A stretch of 64,000 nt of DNA. Origin: Ferribacterium limneticum. Its GTDB lineage: Bacteria > Pseudomonadota > Gammaproteobacteria > Burkholderiales > Rhodocyclaceae. Shown here one piece after another: positions 11,201-26,089 of the stretch (its first letter is position 1; each line of letters opens with the position of its first letter). Location: positions 348,001-412,000 of the forward strand of contig NZ_CP075191.1 in NCBI RefSeq assembly GCF_020510625.1. The letters run 5' to 3'. The notes under the pieces are model-generated. The model was not told where the DNA came from. It did not search any database and worked only from the letters and a program-made list of their open reading frames with translations. A program made the position numbers and the translations under genes.

Positions 11201-12510
11201 CGCTGCGTGTGCCGTCCGGTATTGCCGGTACCGTCATCGACGTTCAGGTGTTTACCCGTGAAGGCATCGAGCGCGACAAACGCGCCCAAGCCATCATCGA
11301 CGAGCATCTGCGCCACTACAAGCTGGACCTCGCCGACCAGATGCGCATCGTCGAACGCGACGCTTTTGCTCGTGTCGAGCGCCTGATCACCGGCAAAAAA
11401 GCCAATGGCGGCCCGAAGAAGCTGGCCAAGGGCACGGTGATCGACAAGGTCTACCTCGACAGCATGGATCCGCACCACTGGTTCGACATCCGTCTGGCCG
11501 ATGATGAGGCTGCCCAGCAGCTGGAACAGGTCAAGGATGGTCTGGAGCAGGCACGCAAGGACTTCGACATCGCTTTCGAAGGCAAGCGCAAGAAGCTGAC
11601 GCAAGGCGACGAACTGCCGCCGGGTGTCCAGAAGATGGTCAAGGTCTATGTCGCCGTTAAGCGTCGTCTGCAGCCGGGTGACAAGATGGCCGGTCGTCAC
11701 GGTAACAAGGGTGTGGTTTCGCGCATCCTGCCGGTTGAGGATATGCCGCACATGGAAGATGGCAGCCCGGTCGACATCGTTCTGAACCCGCTCGGCGTGC
11801 CGTCGCGGATGAACGTCGGTCAGATTCTCGAAGTTCACCTTGGCCTCGCCGCCAAGGGTCTTGGTCACAAGATTGGCGCGATGTTGCGTGCCCAGTCCAG
11901 CGCCAAGGAAGTTCGCGGTTTCTTGGACCAGATCTACAACTCCAGCGGCAAGTCCGAGAACCTCGACGAGTTGAATGATGTCGAAGTTCTGGAAATGGCG
12001 GAAAACCTCAAGAGCGGCGTGCCGTTTGCGACGCCGGTGTTCGACGGTGCCAAGGAAGAGGAAATCAAGGCCATGCTGGCGATGGCCGGCATGCCGTCTT
12101 CTGGCCAGATGACCCTGTTTGATGGTCGTACCGGCGAAGCATTCGAGCGCAAGGTGACCGTTGGCTACATGCACTACCTGAAGCTGCACCACTTGGTTGA
12201 CGACAAGATGCACGCCCGTTCGACCGGTCCGTACTCTCTGGTTACCCAGCAGCCGCTGGGTGGCAAGGCACAGTTCGGTGGTCAGCGCTTCGGTGAAATG
12301 GAAGTGTGGGCACTGGAAGCCTATGGCGCTTCCTATGTACTGCAGGAAATGCTGACTGTGAAGTCCGACGATGTGAACGGCCGTACCAAGGTTTACGAAA
12401 ACATCGTCAAGGGCGAACACCGCATCGAAGCCGGCATGCCGGAATCCTTCAATGTGTTGGTCAAGGAAATCCGTTCGCTGGCGATCGATATCGATCTGGA
12501 ACGTTACTGA
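8227..12510 (+). CDS. rpoB: RNA polymerase beta subunit
   Basis: Catalytic subunit of RNA polymerase; 1427 residues, about 85 longer than E. coli RpoB but within what I expect for betaproteobacteria. The rifampicin region [22 protein letters not shown] has no common resistance substitution (D516, H526 and S531 equivalents are present). The C-terminal end ([20 protein letters not shown]) is typical. The ATG follows a CACGGAGTTACC site. Followed 21 bp later by rpoC. Confidence 0.98.
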   Translation: MTYSFTEKKRIRKSFAKRASVLDVPYLLATQLQSFKDFLQDEVAPEKRKNEGLQAAFTSIFPIVSHSGNARLEFVSYMLGEPAFDVTECQQRGLTFASSLRARVRLVIMDREAPDTVKEVKEQEVYMGEIPLMTTNGSFVINGTERVIVSQLHRSPGVFFEHDRGKTHSSGKLLFSARVIPYRGSWLDFEFDPKDTLFFRVDRRRKMPVTTLLKAIGMSSEEILSQFFEFDTFLIAKDKVEFTLVPERLRGEVARFDFVAPDGKLIVQKDKRITAKHIRDIGAAAIKQIVVPDEFLIGRVVAKNTIDKATGEVVANANDEITETLLAKLREAEITTLETLYTNELDRGAFISNTLRADETATRQAARVAIYRMMRPGEPPTEEAVEILFNGLFYSDERYDLSGVGRMKFNRRLARPDVIEYKLMLKGLASKAEAALKNLAEASGFALSAIQDLVSLMPFGARAMVENSTLGEVEALAAKLKPLGANIEVREQLTLSPRDIVEVIKILVELRNGRGEIDDIDHLGNRRVRSVGELAENQFRAGLVRVERAVKERLSQAESDNLMPHDLINAKPISAAIKEFFGSSQLSQFMDQTNPLSEITHKRRVSALGPGGLTRERAGFEVRDVHPTHYGRVCPIETPEGPNIGLINSLALFAQVNSYGFIETAYRKVNDGQVTNDIEYLSAIEEGNYVVAQANASLDANGRLSDDLVTCREKGETILAEPSRVQYMDVAPGQIVSVAASLIPFLEHDDANRALMGANMQRQAVPCLRPEKPLVGTGIERTVAVDSGTAVVALRGGLVDYVDAARVVVRVNDDETIAGEVGVDIYNLVKYTRSNQNTNINQRPMVRVGDHIAKGDVVADGASTDKGELALGQNMLIAFMPWNGYNFEDSILISERVVAEDRYTSIHIEELTVVARDTKLGPEEITRDIASLGEAQLSRLDDSGIVYIGAEVEAADVLVGKVTPKGETQLTPEEKLLRAIFGEKASDVKDTSLRVPSGIAGTVIDVQVFTREGIERDKRAQAIIDEHLRHYKLDLADQMRIVERDAFARVERLITGKKANGGPKKLAKGTVIDKVYLDSMDPHHWFDIRLADDEAAQQLEQVKDGLEQARKDFDIAFEGKRKKLTQGDELPPGVQKMVKVYVAVKRRLQPGDKMAGRHGNKGVVSRILPVEDMPHMEDGSPVDIVLNPLGVPSRMNVGQILEVHLGLAAKGLGHKIGAMLRAQSSAKEVRGFLDQIYNSSGKSENLDELNDVEVLEMAENLKSGVPFATPVFDGAKEEEIKAMLAMAGMPSSGQMTLFDGRTGEAFERKVTVGYMHYLKLHHLVDDKMHARSTGPYSLVTQQPLGGKAQFGGQRFGEMEVWALEAYGASYVLQEMLTVKSDDVNGRTKVYENIVKGEHRIEAGMPESFNVLVKEIRSLAIDIDLERY

Positions 12511-12531
12511 TTTAGGGCTGGGAGTTAAACG

Positions 12532-15500
12532 ATGAAAGCATTGCTCGATCTATTCAAGCAGGTAACCGCCGAGGAAGAATTCGACGCGATTACCATTGGC
12601 CTCGCTTCGCCCGAAAAGATCCGTTCCTGGTCCTACGGCGAAGTCAAGAAGCCGGAAACCATCAACTACCGTACCTTCAAGCCGGAGCGCGATGGCCTGT
12701 TCTGCGCCAAGATTTTTGGCCCGATCAAGGACTACGAATGCCTGTGCGGCAAGTACAAGCGTCTGAAGCACCGTGGCGTTATCTGCGAGAAGTGCGGCGT
12801 CGAAGTGACGTTGGCCAAGGTTCGCCGCGACCGCATGGGTCACATTGAACTGGCTTCGCCAACTGCGCACATCTGGTTCCTGAAGTCCTTGCCGTCCCGT
12901 CTCGGTATGGTGCTCGACATGACGCTGCGCGATATCGAGCGCGTCCTGTACTTCGAAGCCTATGTCGTGACCGATCCGGGCATGGTCAGCAACCTTCAGC
13001 GCGCTCAACTGCTGACGGAAGACCAGTATCTGGAAATGGTCGAAGAGCATGGCGATGAATTCCAGGCGCTGATGGGCGCTGAAGGTATTCGTGAGCTGCT
13101 GCGCAACCTCGAACTCAATAGCGAAGTCGAGTCACTGCACGCCGAACTCGAAGTGACCGGTTCCGAAGCCAAGAACAAGAAGCTGGCCAAGCGTCTGAAG
13201 ATTCTTGAGGGTTTCCAGAAGTCCGGCATCAAGCCGGACTGGATGATCCTCGAAGTCCTGCCGGTGTTGCCGCCGGATCTTCGTCCGCTGGTTCCGCTCG
13301 ACGGCGGCCGCTTTGCGACCTCTGACCTGAACGATCTCTATCGTCGCGTTATCAACCGTAACAACCGTCTGAAGCGTCTGCTTGAACTGAAGGCTCCGGA
13401 AATCATCGTGCGCAACGAAAAGCGCATGCTGCAGGAAGCCGTGGACTCGCTGCTCGACAATGGTCGTCGCGGCAAGGCGATGACCGGCGCCAACAAGCGT
13501 CCGCTGAAGTCGCTGGCCGACATGATCAAGGGCAAGGGCGGTCGTTTCCGTCAGAACCTGCTGGGTAAGCGCGTCGACTACTCCGGCCGTTCGGTCATCG
13601 TGGTTGGTCCGCAGCTCAAGCTGCATCAGTGCGGCCTGCCGAAGCTGATGGCGCTGGAACTGTTCAAGCCTTTCATCTTCCACAAGCTGGAAGTGCTCGG
13701 CTACGCCACCACCATCAAGCAAGCCAAGAAGATGGTTGAAGGTCAGGAACCGGTCGTCTGGGACATCCTCGAAGACGTCATCCGCGAACATCCGGTCATG
13801 CTGAACCGTGCGCCGACGCTGCACCGTCTGGGTATCCAGGCTTTCGAGCCGACCCTGATCGAAGGCAAGGCCATTCAGTTGCACCCGCTCGTCTGTGCGG
13901 CGTTCAACGCCGACTTCGACGGTGACCAGATGGCTGTTCACGTGCCGCTGTCGCTCGAAGCCCAGATGGAAGCCCGCACCCTGATGCTGGCCTCGAACAA
14001 CGTGCTGTCGCCCGCCAACGGCCAGCCGATCATCGTGCCGTCACAGGATATCGTGTTGGGTCTGTACTACGCGACCCGCGAGAAGATCAACGGCAAGGGT
14101 GAAGGCATGTATTTTGCCGACACCAACGAAATCGAGCGTGCCATGGCTGCCGGCCAACTGGACGTCCATTCCCGCATTTCCGTCCGCTTGAAGCAGTACG
14201 AACCGGCGGCGGTTGATGGCGAATGGGAAGAGAAGATTGTCCGTGTTGAAACGACGGCTGGTCGCGCACTGCTTGCCAAGATTCTGCCAAAGGGTCTGCC
14301 CTTCAAAGCAATCGATCGTGCGCTGAAGAAGAAGGAAATTTCCAAGCTGATCGACGAGTCATTCCGTCGTTGCGGCCTGAAGGAAACGGTCGTCTTCGCC
14401 GACAAGCTGATGCAGAACGGCTATGCCCTCGCGACGCGCGCCGGTATTTCCTTCTGCTCGGACGACATGCTGGTTCCGGCCAAGAAATACGAAATCATTT
14501 CTTCCGCCGAAGCTGAGGTTAAGGAAATCGAGACCCAGTACACGAACGGCCTGGTCACTCAGGGCGAGCGTTACAACAAGGTCGTCGATATCTGGGGCCG
14601 CACTGGTGACCAGGTTGCCAAGGTGATGATGGACGAACTCGGCCACGAGGAAGTCATCGATCGTCACGGCAAGAAGGTCAAGCAGGACTCCTTCAACTCC
14701 ATCTACATGATGGCCGACTCCGGTGCTCGCGGTTCCGCTGCCCAGATTCGTCAGCTGGCTGGTATGCGTGGCCTGATGGCCAAGCCGGATGGCTCGATTA
14801 TCGAGACCCCGATTACCACCAACTTCCGCGAAGGTCTGAACGTTCTTCAGTACTTCATTTCGACCCACGGCGCCCGTAAGGGTCTGGCCGACACCGCGCT
14901 GAAGACTGCCAACTCCGGTTATCTGACGCGTCGTCTGGTCGATGTGACCCAGGATCTGGTGATCACCGAAGACGACTGCGGCACCAAGAACGGCTTTGTC
15001 GTCAAGGCACTGGTCGAAGGCGGCGAAGTGATCGAAGCGCTGCGCGAACGTATTCTGGGTCGCGTCACGGTCGATGACCTGATCGATCCGGAAACCCAGG
15101 AAACGGTTATTTTCGCCGGCACCATGCTAGACGAAGATTTGGTCGATCTGATCGACAAGCTGGGCATCGACGAAGTCAAGGTTCGCACCCCGCTGACCTG
15201 CGATACGCGCTACGGCCTTTGCGCCCAGTGTTACGGCCGAGATCTCGGCCGTGGCACGATGGTCAACGCCGGTGAAGCGGTCGGTGTCATCGCCGCCCAG
15301 TCAATCGGTGAGCCGGGTACCCAGCTCACCATGCGTACCTTCCACGTCGGTGGCGCGGCTTCCCGTGCTGCCGTGGCTGACAAGGTCGAAGGCAAGTCGG
15401 CTGGTACCGTGCGCTACACCTCCAACATGCGTTATGTCACCAGCGCCAAGGGCGAAAAGGTGGTCATTTCCCGTTCCGGTGAAGTCTTGATCGTCGATGA

Positions 15501-16743
15501 TCACGGCCGTGAGCGCGAGCGTCACAAAGTGCCTTATGGCGCCATGCTGTCGGTTGATGAAGGCAAGACCGTCAAGGCCGGTGCCAAGCTGGCGACGTGG
15601 GATCCGCACACCCGCCCGATCATTACCGAATACGCCGGTACTGCGCGTTTCGAGAATGTTGAAGAAGGCGTCACGGTCGCCAAGCAGGTCGACGATGTGA
15701 CCGGCCTGTCTACGCTGGTGGTTATCGACCACAAGCGCGGCGGCAAGGCGGCCGTCAAGGGTGTGCGTCCGGTCGTCAAGCTGCTGGACGAAAATGGCCA
15801 GGAAGTTCGTGTTCATGGCAGCGATCACACCGTCTCTATCGCTTTCCAGGTCGGCTCGATCATCTCCGTGCTCGATGGTCAACAGGTTGGTGTGGGCGAT
15901 GTGCTGGCTCGTATGCCGCAAGAGTCTGCCAAGACTCGCGACATTACCGGCGGTCTGCCACGTGTGGCCGAGTTGTTCGAAGCCCGTACGCCGAAGGATG
16001 CATCCGTGCTGGCCGAAACGACCGGTACGATCAGCTTCGGTAAGGACACCAAGGGCAAGCAGCGTCTGGTCATTACCGACCTTGACGGCGTGGTGCACGA
16101 GTTCCTGATTCCCAAGGACAAGCACGTTCTGGTGCACGACGGCCAGGTAGTCAATAAGGGCGAAAAGATCGTTGAAGGCGAACCGGATCCGCACGATATC
16201 CTGCGTTTGCAGGGGGTTGAGGCGCTGGCCCGCTACATCACCGACGAAGTTCAGGACGTTTATCGTCTGCAGGGCGTGAAGATCAACGACAAGCACATTG
16301 AAGTGATCGTCCGTCAGATGCTGCGTCGGGTGACCATCGTCGAGCCGGGCGATACCAAGTTCATCAAGTCCGAGCAAGTCGAACGAGCCGAACTGCTGGC
16401 TGAGAATGATCGCGCCAATGCCGAGGGCAAGCTCCCGGCAACGATCGAACACATGCTGCTGGGTATTACCAAGGCATCGCTGTCGACCGACTCGTTCATC
16501 TCTGCTGCGTCCTTCCAGGAAACAACGCGTGTGCTGACCGAGGCTGCCATCATGGGCAAGCGCGACGAGCTGCGTGGTCTCAAGGAAAACGTCATCGTCG
16601 GACGCCTCATCCCGGCGGGTACCGGTCTGGCTTACCACCGTAGCCGCAAGGCTCAGTTGGCGGGCGAAGACATTGCGGCCTCCCGTCCGATCGAAGAGGC
16701 AACTGCCGAAAACGCAACACAGGACGCCGCTCAGGGCCTGTGA
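12532..16743 (+). CDS. rpoC: RNA polymerase beta-prime subunit
   Basis: Catalytic partner of RpoB; 1403 residues, E. coli length. The N-terminal zinc ribbon [23 protein letters not shown] is visible. The active-site Mg motif NADFDGDQM is encoded near 13907-13933. A second zinc site includes [17 protein letters not shown]. Ends in front of a hairpin that also carries the next promoter. Confidence 0.98.
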   Translation: MKALLDLFKQVTAEEEFDAITIGLASPEKIRSWSYGEVKKPETINYRTFKPERDGLFCAKIFGPIKDYECLCGKYKRLKHRGVICEKCGVEVTLAKVRRDRMGHIELASPTAHIWFLKSLPSRLGMVLDMTLRDIERVLYFEAYVVTDPGMVSNLQRAQLLTEDQYLEMVEEHGDEFQALMGAEGIRELLRNLELNSEVESLHAELEVTGSEAKNKKLAKRLKILEGFQKSGIKPDWMILEVLPVLPPDLRPLVPLDGGRFATSDLNDLYRRVINRNNRLKRLLELKAPEIIVRNEKRMLQEAVDSLLDNGRRGKAMTGANKRPLKSLADMIKGKGGRFRQNLLGKRVDYSGRSVIVVGPQLKLHQCGLPKLMALELFKPFIFHKLEVLGYATTIKQAKKMVEGQEPVVWDILEDVIREHPVMLNRAPTLHRLGIQAFEPTLIEGKAIQLHPLVCAAFNADFDGDQMAVHVPLSLEAQMEARTLMLASNNVLSPANGQPIIVPSQDIVLGLYYATREKINGKGEGMYFADTNEIERAMAAGQLDVHSRISVRLKQYEPAAVDGEWEEKIVRVETTAGRALLAKILPKGLPFKAIDRALKKKEISKLIDESFRRCGLKETVVFADKLMQNGYALATRAGISFCSDDMLVPAKKYEIISSAEAEVKEIETQYTNGLVTQGERYNKVVDIWGRTGDQVAKVMMDELGHEEVIDRHGKKVKQDSFNSIYMMADSGARGSAAQIRQLAGMRGLMAKPDGSIIETPITTNFREGLNVLQYFISTHGARKGLADTALKTANSGYLTRRLVDVTQDLVITEDDCGTKNGFVVKALVEGGEVIEALRERILGRVTVDDLIDPETQETVIFAGTMLDEDLVDLIDKLGIDEVKVRTPLTCDTRYGLCAQCYGRDLGRGTMVNAGEAVGVIAAQSIGEPGTQLTMRTFHVGGAASRAAVADKVEGKSAGTVRYTSNMRYVTSAKGEKVVISRSGEVLIVDDHGRERERHKVPYGAMLSVDEGKTVKAGAKLATWDPHTRPIITEYAGTARFENVEEGVTVAKQVDDVTGLSTLVVIDHKRGGKAAVKGVRPVVKLLDENGQEVRVHGSDHTVSIAFQVGSIISVLDGQQVGVGDVLARMPQESAKTRDITGGLPRVAELFEARTPKDASVLAETTGTISFGKDTKGKQRLVITDLDGVVHEFLIPKDKHVLVHDGQVVNKGEKIVEGEPDPHDILRLQGVEALARYITDEVQDVYRLQGVKINDKHIEVIVRQMLRRVTIVEPGDTKFIKSEQVERAELLAENDRANAEGKLPATIEHMLLGITKASLSTDSFISAASFQETTRVLTEAAIMGKRDELRGLKENVIVGRLIPAGTGLAYHRSRKAQLAGEDIAASRPIEEATAENATQDAAQGL

Positions 16744-16753
16744 TCCGTCTTGC

Positions 16754-16782
16754 AACCCCCGTGCCACGTTGACACGGGGGTT
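16754..16782 (+). terminator. Hairpin after rpoC
   Basis: A 10-bp stem AACCCCCGTG / CACGGGGGTT with a 9-nt loop lies 11 bp after the rpoC stop. There is no T run, so termination strength is uncertain. Its right arm overlaps the -35 box of the predicted str-operon promoter. Confidence 0.7.
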
Positions 16783-16797
16783 GATCAGCCATAGAAT
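16769..16797 (+). promoter_or_regulatory. Predicted promoter of the str operon
   Basis: TTGACA (16769-16774), a 17-bp spacer and TAGAAT (16792-16797): perfect -35, five of six at -10. It would start transcription about 95 bp before rpsL. The -35 box sits inside the rpoC hairpin. An inverted repeat CCATA-GAATT-TATGG (16789-16803) spans the -10 region. Confidence 0.75.
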
Positions 16798-16900
16798 TTA
16801 TGGTCTTTGTCGGCAGAGGCTAATCATTGTCTCTGCTTTGGATAACAAAATTGCCGTCGTGCACCATTTTTCGGTGCCCGGCTGTTGAAGGAAGTTTGAT

Positions 16901-17278
16901 ATGCCGACCATCAACCAGCTCGTGCGCAAACCGCGCGTAGCCGAAAAGGCCAAGAGCAAGGTTCCTGCTCTGGAAAAGTGCCCGCAGAAGCGTGGCGTCT
17001 GCACCCGTGTTTATACCACCACCCCGAAGAAGCCGAACTCCGCGCTCCGTAAGGTTTGCAAGGTTCGTCTGACGAATGGCTTCGAAGTCATTTCGTACAT
17101 CGGCGGTGAAGGCCACAACCTGCAGGAGCACTCTGTGGTCCTGATTCGTGGTGGTCGTGTCAAGGACTTGCCGGGTGTGCGCTATCACACCGTGCGTGGC
17201 TCCCTGGATACGCAGGGCGTCAAGGATCGTAAGCAATCCCGTTCCAAGTACGGCGCCAAGCGTCCGAAGGCTGCTTAA
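16901..17278 (+). CDS. rpsL: 30S ribosomal protein S12
   Basis: Decoding-site protein; 125 residues. The streptomycin-relevant segments [13 protein letters not shown] and [13 protein letters not shown] are wild-type (lysines corresponding to K43 and K88 present). The ATG follows GAAGGAAGTTTGAT. First gene of the str operon rpsL-rpsG-fusA-tuf. Confidence 0.98.
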   Translation: MPTINQLVRKPRVAEKAKSKVPALEKCPQKRGVCTRVYTTTPKKPNSALRKVCKVRLTNGFEVISYIGGEGHNLQEHSVVLIRGGRVKDLPGVRYHTVRGSLDTQGVKDRKQSRSKYGAKRPKAA

Positions 17279-17326
17279 TTCTTAAGTGGCTTAAGTAAGT
17301 GGTCGCTCTGTTGGGCGGCTGAGAGG

Positions 17327-17358
17327 GCCGGGTGGGTGAAAACCCCTTCCCGGCTTTT
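17327..17358 (+). terminator. Attenuator-like hairpin between rpsL and rpsG
   Basis: Nested pairing GCCGGG...CCCGGC with an inner GGGT-GAAA-ACCC hairpin, followed by TTTT. It sits in the 109-bp rpsL-rpsG gap, the region where S7 acts on its own mRNA in E. coli. Could be a partial terminator or part of the S7 target. Confidence 0.6.
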
Positions 17359-17387
17359 CAACTGAATCGTGTTTAATTGAGGTTAAT

Positions 17388-17858
17388 ATGCCCCGTCGTC
17401 GTGAAGTACCCAAGCGTGACATTCTGCCGGATCCGAAGTTCGGCAACGTTGAAGTCTCCAAGTTCGTTAACGCCATCATGCAAAGCGGCAAGAAGTCCGT
17501 TGCTGAGCGCATCGTTTATGGTGCTTTCGATATCATCACCACCAAGGGTGGCAAGGATCCTCTCGAAGTCTTCAGCGCTGCCATGAGCAACGTGAAGCCG
17601 ATGGTCGAAGTCAAGTCCCGTCGTGTTGGTGGTGCAAACTATCAAGTTCCGGTTGAAGTGCGCCCGGCTCGTCGCGCCGCGCTGGCAATGCGCTGGCTGC
17701 GTGAGTCCGCCCGCAAGCGTTCTGAGAAGTCCATGGGTCAGCGTCTGGCTGCTGAAATGCTGGAGGCTGCTGAAAATCGCGGTGGCGCTGTCAAGAAGCG
17801 CGACGAAGTGCACCGCATGGCTGAAGCCAACAAGGCCTTCGCTCACTTCCGCTTCTAA
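17388..17858 (+). CDS. rpsG: 30S ribosomal protein S7
   Basis: Primary 16S rRNA-binding protein of the 30S head; 156 residues. Begins [19 protein letters not shown] and contains the conserved [25 protein letters not shown] repressor of the str operon in other bacteria. Followed 18 bp later by fusA. Confidence 0.98.
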   Translation: MPRRREVPKRDILPDPKFGNVEVSKFVNAIMQSGKKSVAERIVYGAFDIITTKGGKDPLEVFSAAMSNVKPMVEVKSRRVGGANYQVPVEVRPARRAALAMRWLRESARKRSEKSMGQRLAAEMLEAAENRGGAVKKRDEVHRMAEANKAFAHFRF

Positions 17859-17876
17859 TTTTCAAAGGGCTTTAAC

Positions 17877-19970
<2,094 letters not shown>

Positions 19971-19985
19971 TCTGGAGAGCTGATA

Positions 19986-21176
<1,191 letters not shown>

Positions 21177-21194
21177 TCGTTCTTTTTGAAAATC

Positions 21195-21217
21195 GGGGTA
21201 GGTAGATTGCCTACCCC
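21195..21217 (+). terminator. Hairpin between tuf and rpsJ
   Basis: Stem GGGGTAGG / CCTACCCC with a 7-nt loop in the 62-bp gap that separates the str and S10 operons. Followed by ATCGTTCTTT, so a weak terminator or attenuator is likely. Confidence 0.65.
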
Positions 21218-21238
21218 ATCGTTCTTTGGAAGCCAAAA

Positions 21239-21550
21239 ATGCAAAGCCAAAAAATCCGTATCCGTCTGAAGGCCTTCGACTATCGCCTGATCGATCAATC
21301 CGCTCAGGAAATCGTTGAAACCGCCAAGCGTACCGGTGCTGTCGTTCGTGGTCCCGTTCCGCTGCCAACCCGCAAGCAGCGTTTCGATATCCTGCGTTCG
21401 CCGCACGTCAATAAGGCTTCCCGCGATCAGCTCGAAATTCGTACCCATCTGCGTCTGATGGATATCGTTGATCCGACCGACAAGACAGTCGATGCGCTGA
21501 TGAAGCTGGATCTACCGGCTGGTGTCGACGTCGAAATCAAGTTGCAGTAA
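21239..21550 (+). CDS. rpsJ: 30S ribosomal protein S10
   Basis: Also NusE of the antitermination complex; 103 residues, E. coli length. Contains the conserved [22 protein letters not shown]. The ATG follows TTTGGAAGCCAAAA. First gene of the S10 operon; a promoter-like sequence lies over its stop codon. Confidence 0.98.
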   Translation: MQSQKIRIRLKAFDYRLIDQSAQEIVETAKRTGAVVRGPVPLPTRKQRFDILRSPHVNKASRDQLEIRTHLRLMDIVDPTDKTVDALMKLDLPAGVDVEIKLQ

Positions 21551-21570
21551 TAGTAGTTCGCGGATATAAT
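21542..21570 (+). promoter_or_regulatory. Promoter-like sequence before rplC
   Basis: TTGCAG (21542-21547), a 17-bp spacer and a perfect TATAAT (21565-21570). The -10 box lies within a small hairpin CGCGGAT-ATA-ATCCGCG. It could give extra transcription of rplC onward. The 109-bp gap to rplC also holds GC-rich inverted stretches. Confidence 0.6.
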
Positions 21571-21659
21571 CCGCGCCTTTCGGGGGTGGCCGGCGACGGC
21601 TGCCCATTTGTTGTTTTACATCGACCGGCCAATCGCAGCCGGCGATGAGGAGAATAACC

Positions 21660-22298
21660 ATGAGTCTAGGCCTTGTTGGTCGCAAGGTTGGCATGACTCG
21701 CATTTTTGCCGAGGATGGCGCGTCCATTCCGGTAACTGTGCTTGACGTGTCAAACAACCGCGTGACCCAAGTCAAAACGCCGGAGATCGATGGCTACGCA
21801 GCCATTCAGGTCGCATTCGGCAAGCGCCGTGCCTCGCGCGTTTCCAAGCCCCTGGCTGGCCATCTGGCCAAGGCGGGTGTGGAAGCCGGGCATGTGCTCA
21901 AGGAATTCCAGATCGAAGCTGATCAACTAGCTAGTTTCAAGGCCGGTGATCAGGTTGCTGTCACCATTTTTGCCGAAGGGCAAAAAGTTGATGTGACCGG
22001 TACCTCGATCGGTAAGGGTTTCCAGGGTGGTATCAAGCGCCACAATTTCAGTTCCAACCGTGCTTCCCATGGTAACTCGCTGTCGCATAACGCGCCGGGT
22101 TCCATTGGTATGGCGCAGGATCCGGGTCGTGTTTTCCCGGGCAAGCGCATGGCTGGTCATCTGGGTGATGTTCAGTCCACGATGCAGGGACTGACGATTG
22201 TTCGCGTTGATGCCGATCGCCAGCTGTTGCTGGTCAAGGGTGCCGTTCCCGGCGCCAAGGGTTCCGACGTCGTTGTGCGTCCGGCGGTCAAGGCTTAA
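21660..22298 (+). CDS. rplC: 50S ribosomal protein L3
   Basis: Assembly-initiating 23S rRNA-binding protein; 212 residues. N-terminal [16 protein letters not shown] and the loop containing [23 protein letters not shown] are typical. The start chosen follows GAGGAG by 7 nt; an in-frame ATG 15 bp upstream has no such site. Ends 9 bp before rplD. Confidence 0.97.
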   Translation: MSLGLVGRKVGMTRIFAEDGASIPVTVLDVSNNRVTQVKTPEIDGYAAIQVAFGKRRASRVSKPLAGHLAKAGVEAGHVLKEFQIEADQLASFKAGDQVAVTIFAEGQKVDVTGTSIGKGFQGGIKRHNFSSNRASHGNSLSHNAPGSIGMAQDPGRVFPGKRMAGHLGDVQSTMQGLTIVRVDADRQLLLVKGAVPGAKGSDVVVRPAVKA

Positions 22299-22307
22299 GG
22301 GGGCGAC

Positions 22308-22931
22308 ATGGAACTCAAGGTTATTAACGAACAAGGTCAGGAAGCAGCGAAGCTGCAGGCTTCCGATGTGCTGTTCGGTCGCGACTTTAACGAAGCGTTG
22401 GTACATCAGATCGTCGTTGCCTATCAGGCAAACGCCCGTTCTGGCGACCGTCAGCAGAAAGATCGCTCCGAAGTCCGTCACACCACCACCAAGCCGTGGC
22501 GTCAGAAGGGCACTGGTCGTGCTCGTGCTGGTTCCAATGGCAGCCCGCTGTGGCGCGGAGGCGGTCGGATTTTCCCGAACTCTCCTGAAGAAAACTTCAG
22601 CCAGAAGGTTAACAAGAAGATGTTCCGCGCCGGTATGGCTGCGATCCTCTCTGAGTTGGCTCGTCAGGACCGCCTCGTCGTTATCGACGATCTGTCCATT
22701 GATGCGCCCAAGACCAAGCTATTCACGCAGAAGCTGAAGGGCATGGGTCTTGAAGGCAATCTTCTGGTCATCACTGACGCGCTGAACGAAAATCTGTATC
22801 TCTCGTCGCGCAACCTGCCTAACGTTCTGGTTCTCGAAGCTCAGGAAGCTGATCCGGTTTCTCTGGTCCGCTTCGCCAAGGTTCTGGTTACCAAGAATGC
22901 CGTGGCCAAGTTCGAGGAGATGTGGGGATGA
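22308..22931 (+). CDS. rplD: 50S ribosomal protein L4
   Basis: Exit-tunnel protein; 207 residues. The extended loop [25 protein letters not shown] is clear. In E. coli L4 represses the S10 operon; no such leader was recognised here. Its stop overlaps the rplW start (ATGA). Confidence 0.97.
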   Translation: MELKVINEQGQEAAKLQASDVLFGRDFNEALVHQIVVAYQANARSGDRQQKDRSEVRHTTTKPWRQKGTGRARAGSNGSPLWRGGGRIFPNSPEENFSQKVNKKMFRAGMAAILSELARQDRLVVIDDLSIDAPKTKLFTQKLKGMGLEGNLLVITDALNENLYLSSRNLPNVLVLEAQEADPVSLVRFAKVLVTKNAVAKFEEMWG

Positions 22932-23230
22932 ATCAAGAGCGTCTGATGCAGGTGCTGCTGGCACCGCAAATCTCCGAGAAGGCAACTTATGTTGCTGACA
23001 AGTATGAGCAAGTGATCTTCCGCGTTGCATCTGATGCAACCAAGCCGGAAATCAAGGCTGCTGTCGAGCTGCTCTTCAAGGTGGAAGTCGAAGGTGTTCA
23101 GGTTTCCAACGTGAAGGGCAAGGTTAAGCGCTTCAAGGGTGCAACCGGTCGTCGTAAGGGCTGGAAGAAAGCCTACGTGAGCCTCAAACCGGGTCAGGAA
23201 ATCAATTTCGTTGAAGGGGGGAATGCGTAA
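22928..23230 (+). CDS. rplW: 50S ribosomal protein L23
   Basis: Protein at the tunnel exit, dock for trigger factor and SRP; 100 residues, E. coli length. Contains [15 protein letters not shown] and the [21 protein letters not shown] tail region. The ATG at 22928 has GAGGAG at 8 nt; a GTG 6 bp upstream is badly spaced. Its stop shares one base with the rplB start. Confidence 0.96.
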   Translation: MNQERLMQVLLAPQISEKATYVADKYEQVIFRVASDATKPEIKAAVELLFKVEVEGVQVSNVKGKVKRFKGATGRRKGWKKAYVSLKPGQEINFVEGGNA

Positions 23231-24057
23231 TGGCACTCGTTAAAGTCAAGCCGACTTCCCCTGGTCGTCGCGCCGTTGTTCAGGTCGTAAACGCCAACCT
23301 TCACAAAGGCAAGCCGTTTGCTGCGCTGGTTGAAGCCAAGTCTGGCAATGCTGGTCGCAACAACAACGGTCGCATCACCGTACGTCATCAGGGTGGTGGT
23401 CACAAGCAGGCCTATCGTGTTATCGATTTCAAGCGCAATAAGGACGGGATTCCCGCCAAGGTTGAGCGTCTGGAATACGATCCGAACCGTACTGCGAATA
23501 TTGCGCTGCTTTGTTATGCCGACGGTGAGCGTCGCTACATCATCGCCAACAAGGGTATGGTGGTTGGTCAGCCGATCATGAGCGGTTCGGAAGCGCCGAT
23601 CAAATCGGGTAATGCTCTGCCGATCCGCAATATTCCGGTTGGTACGACCATTTGCTGTGTTGAGATGTTGCCAGGCAAGGGCGCGCAGATTGCTCGTTCG
23701 GCCGGTACTTCCGTCCAGTTGCTGGCTCGCGAAGGTGCATATGCTCAGATTCGCCTTCGCTCCGGTGAGGTGCGCCGTGTGCACGTCGAGTGCCGCGCTA
23801 CCATCGGTGAAGTGGGTAACGAAGAGCATAACCTGCGCAAGTTCGGTAAAGCCGGTGCGATGCGTTGGCGTGGTATTCGTCCGACCGTCCGTGGTACTGC
23901 CATGAACCCTGTGGATCACCCGCACGGTGGTGGTGAAGGCCGTACTGGCGAAGGCCGCGTGCCGGTTAATCCGTGGGGTCAGCCCACCAAGGGTTACCGC
24001 ACCCGCAGCAACAAGCGCACGAACAGCATGATCGTTCAGCGCCGTCATAAGCGTTAA
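23230..24057 (+). CDS. rplB: 50S ribosomal protein L2
   Basis: Needed for subunit association and peptidyl transfer; 275 residues. The conserved C-terminal [19 protein letters not shown] motif, with the key histidine, is present. Starts on the last base of the rplW stop (TAATG). Confidence 0.98.
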   Translation: MALVKVKPTSPGRRAVVQVVNANLHKGKPFAALVEAKSGNAGRNNNGRITVRHQGGGHKQAYRVIDFKRNKDGIPAKVERLEYDPNRTANIALLCYADGERRYIIANKGMVVGQPIMSGSEAPIKSGNALPIRNIPVGTTICCVEMLPGKGAQIARSAGTSVQLLAREGAYAQIRLRSGEVRRVHVECRATIGEVGNEEHNLRKFGKAGAMRWRGIRPTVRGTAMNPVDHPHGGGEGRTGEGRVPVNPWGQPTKGYRTRSNKRTNSMIVQRRHKR

Positions 24058-24067
24058 GGGGTAGGAA

Positions 24068-24343
24068 ATGGGACGTTCTCTCAAAAAGGGCCCGTTTGTT
24101 GATGCGCACCTGATCGACAAAGTCGAAGCAGTTCGCGCTACCAGCGACAAGCGCCCGATCAAGACCTGGTCGCGTCGTTCGACGATCCTCCCCGAGTTCA
24201 TCGGCCTGACGATTGCGGTCCACAATGGCAAGCAGCATATTCCGGTGTTCGTCACCGAAAATATGGTCGGTCACAAGCTCGGCGAGTTCTCGCTGACCCG
24301 TACGTTCAAGGGTCACACCGCCGGCAAGAAGGCCAAGAAGTAA
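24068..24343 (+). CDS. rpsS: 30S ribosomal protein S19
   Basis: 30S head protein; 91 residues. Starts [12 protein letters not shown] and contains the signature [21 protein letters not shown]. Lies between rplB and rplV with about 10-bp gaps. Confidence 0.98.
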   Translation: MGRSLKKGPFVDAHLIDKVEAVRATSDKRPIKTWSRRSTILPEFIGLTIAVHNGKQHIPVFVTENMVGHKLGEFSLTRTFKGHTAGKKAKK

Positions 24344-24352
24344 GGAGCTGAC

Positions 24353-24682
24353 ATGGAAACTCGTGCAAGTCTGCGAGGCGTACGCCTCTCTGCGCAAAAG
24401 GGCCGCTTGGTTGCGGATCTGGTGCGCGGCAAGCCGGTTGGTCAGGCTCTCAACATCCTGGCTTTCTGCCCCAAAAAGGGCGCCGGTATCGTCAAAAAAG
24501 TGCTGGAGTCGGCAATCGCCAACGCCGAGCACAACGATGGTGCTGATATCGATGAGCTGACGGTGAAAACCATCTACGTCGAAAAAGGCATGGTGCTGAA
24601 GCGTTTTACCGCCCGCGCCAAGGGTCGTGGCAATCGGATCATCAAGCCGACCTGCCATATCTATCTGACCGTTGGTAACTAA
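24353..24682 (+). CDS. rplV: 50S ribosomal protein L22
   Basis: Tunnel protein; 109 residues. Conserved beta-hairpin and C-terminal block [20 protein letters not shown]. Preceded by AAGGAGCTGAC and followed 9 bp later by rpsC. Confidence 0.97.
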   Translation: METRASLRGVRLSAQKGRLVADLVRGKPVGQALNILAFCPKKGAGIVKKVLESAIANAEHNDGADIDELTVKTIYVEKGMVLKRFTARAKGRGNRIIKPTCHIYLTVGN

Positions 24683-24691
24683 GGAAGAGCC

Positions 24692-25477
24692 ATGGGACAG
24701 AAAATTCATCCGACTGGCTTCCGCCTGGCAGTCACCAAAAACTGGAGTTCACGCTGGTACGCTAACAGCAAAGACTTCCCGGGTATGCTGAACGAAGACA
24801 TCAAAGTTCGCGAATACCTGAAGCGTAAGCTTGCTCACGCTTCGGTTGGTCGTGTTCTGATTGAGCGTCCGGCCAAGAATGCCCGCGTCACCGTTTACTC
24901 CGCCCGCCCGGGTGTGGTTATCGGCAAGAAGGGCGAGGATATTGAACAACTGCGTTCGGATCTTCAGCGCATCATGGGCGTTCCCGTCCATGTTTCGATC
25001 GAAGAAATCCGCAAGCCGGAAATCGATGCCCAGCTAATCGCTGATTCAATTGCCCAGCAGCTCGAAAAGCGCATCATGTTCCGTCGCGCCATGAAGCGTG
25101 CGATGCAGAACGCCATGCGCCTCGGTGCCCAGGGCATCAAGGTCATGAGCGCCGGTCGTCTGAACGGTGCCGAAATTGCTCGTAGTGAATGGTATCGCGA
25201 AGGTCGTGTGCCCCTGCACACCCTGCGCGCCGACATCGACTACGCAACTTCGGAAGCGCTGACCACGTACGGAATCATTGGTATCAAGGTCTGGGTTTAC
25301 AAGGGTGACATGCTTGACCGTAATGAGCAGCCGGCAGTTGAAGAGCCGGTAGCTGATGACCGTCGTCCGCGTCGCGCTCCTGGCAAGCCCGAAGGCGACA
25401 GGCCACGTACCCGCACGGTAAAGAAGACCGATGGTACGGTTGATCCGGCCAAGCGCGTAAGAAAGGCAGGTGCTTAA
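24692..25477 (+). CDS. rpsC: 30S ribosomal protein S3
   Basis: mRNA-entry protein with helicase activity; 261 residues, about 28 more than E. coli S3. The KH-domain motif [17 protein letters not shown] is visible. The extra length is a charged, Pro/Arg/Lys-rich C-terminal tail after about residue 217, with no evident fold. Followed by rplP. Confidence 0.97.
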   Translation: MGQKIHPTGFRLAVTKNWSSRWYANSKDFPGMLNEDIKVREYLKRKLAHASVGRVLIERPAKNARVTVYSARPGVVIGKKGEDIEQLRSDLQRIMGVPVHVSIEEIRKPEIDAQLIADSIAQQLEKRIMFRRAMKRAMQNAMRLGAQGIKVMSAGRLNGAEIARSEWYREGRVPLHTLRADIDYATSEALTTYGIIGIKVWVYKGDMLDRNEQPAVEEPVADDRRPRRAPGKPEGDRPRTRTVKKTDGTVDPAKRVRKAGA

Positions 25478-25478
25478 C

Positions 25479-25892
25479 ATGCTGCAACCTAACCGTCGCA
25501 AGTTCCGCAAGGAGCACAAGGGCCGCAATGAAGGTCTGGCGACTCGTGGCACGAAGGTTTCCTTCGGTGAGTGGGGTCTCAAGGCGATCGGTCGTGGTCG
25601 TCTGACGGCTCGTCAGATCGAAGCGGCTCGTCGCGCCATGACCCGTCATATCAAACGGGGCGGTCGCATCTGGATCCGTATCTTCCCGGACAAGCCGATT
25701 TCTAAGAAACCGGCCGAAGTTCGTATGGGTAACGGTAAGGGTAATCCGGAATATTGGGTTGCCGAGATCCAGCCCGGCAAGGTTCTGTACGAAATGGATG
25801 GTGTCAATGAAGCGCTGGCTCGTGAGGCATTTGCCCTTGCTGCGGCCAAGCTGCCGATTCCCACCACCTTCGTGACTCGTCATCTGGGGTAA
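25479..25892 (+). CDS. rplP: 50S ribosomal protein L16
   Basis: Contacts A-site tRNA; 137 residues. Starts [17 protein letters not shown], as in the family; an in-frame GTG 9 bp upstream inside the rpsC end is rejected. Contains [27 protein letters not shown]. Confidence 0.96.
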
Positions 25893-25894
25893 TC

Positions 25895-26089
25895 ATGAAA
25901 GCTAGTGAACTGAGAACCAAGAGCGTGGACGAGCTCAAAAAGGAATTGCTGGACCTGTTGAAGGCCCAGTTCGGTCTGCGTATGCAACTTGCTACCCAGC
26001 AGTTGTCCAATACCAGCCAAATGTCCAAGGTGCGCCGCGACATCGCTCGCGTTCGCACGCTTATCCGTGAAAAGGCGGTGCAGCAATGA
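25895..26089 (+). CDS. rpmC: 50S ribosomal protein L29
   Basis: Tunnel-exit protein; 64 residues, two helices. Contains [17 protein letters not shown] and [15 protein letters not shown]. Starts 2 bp after rplP; its stop overlaps the rpsQ start by 4 bp. Confidence 0.96.

Noticed and set aside
10393..12420. Long minus-strand frame opposite rpoB (675 codons), and similar ones opposite rpoC (15301-16767) and the spc genes (28597-30414)
   Set aside because: Antisense shadows of high-GC, highly expressed genes; low-complexity Asp/His/Val-rich translations without domains.
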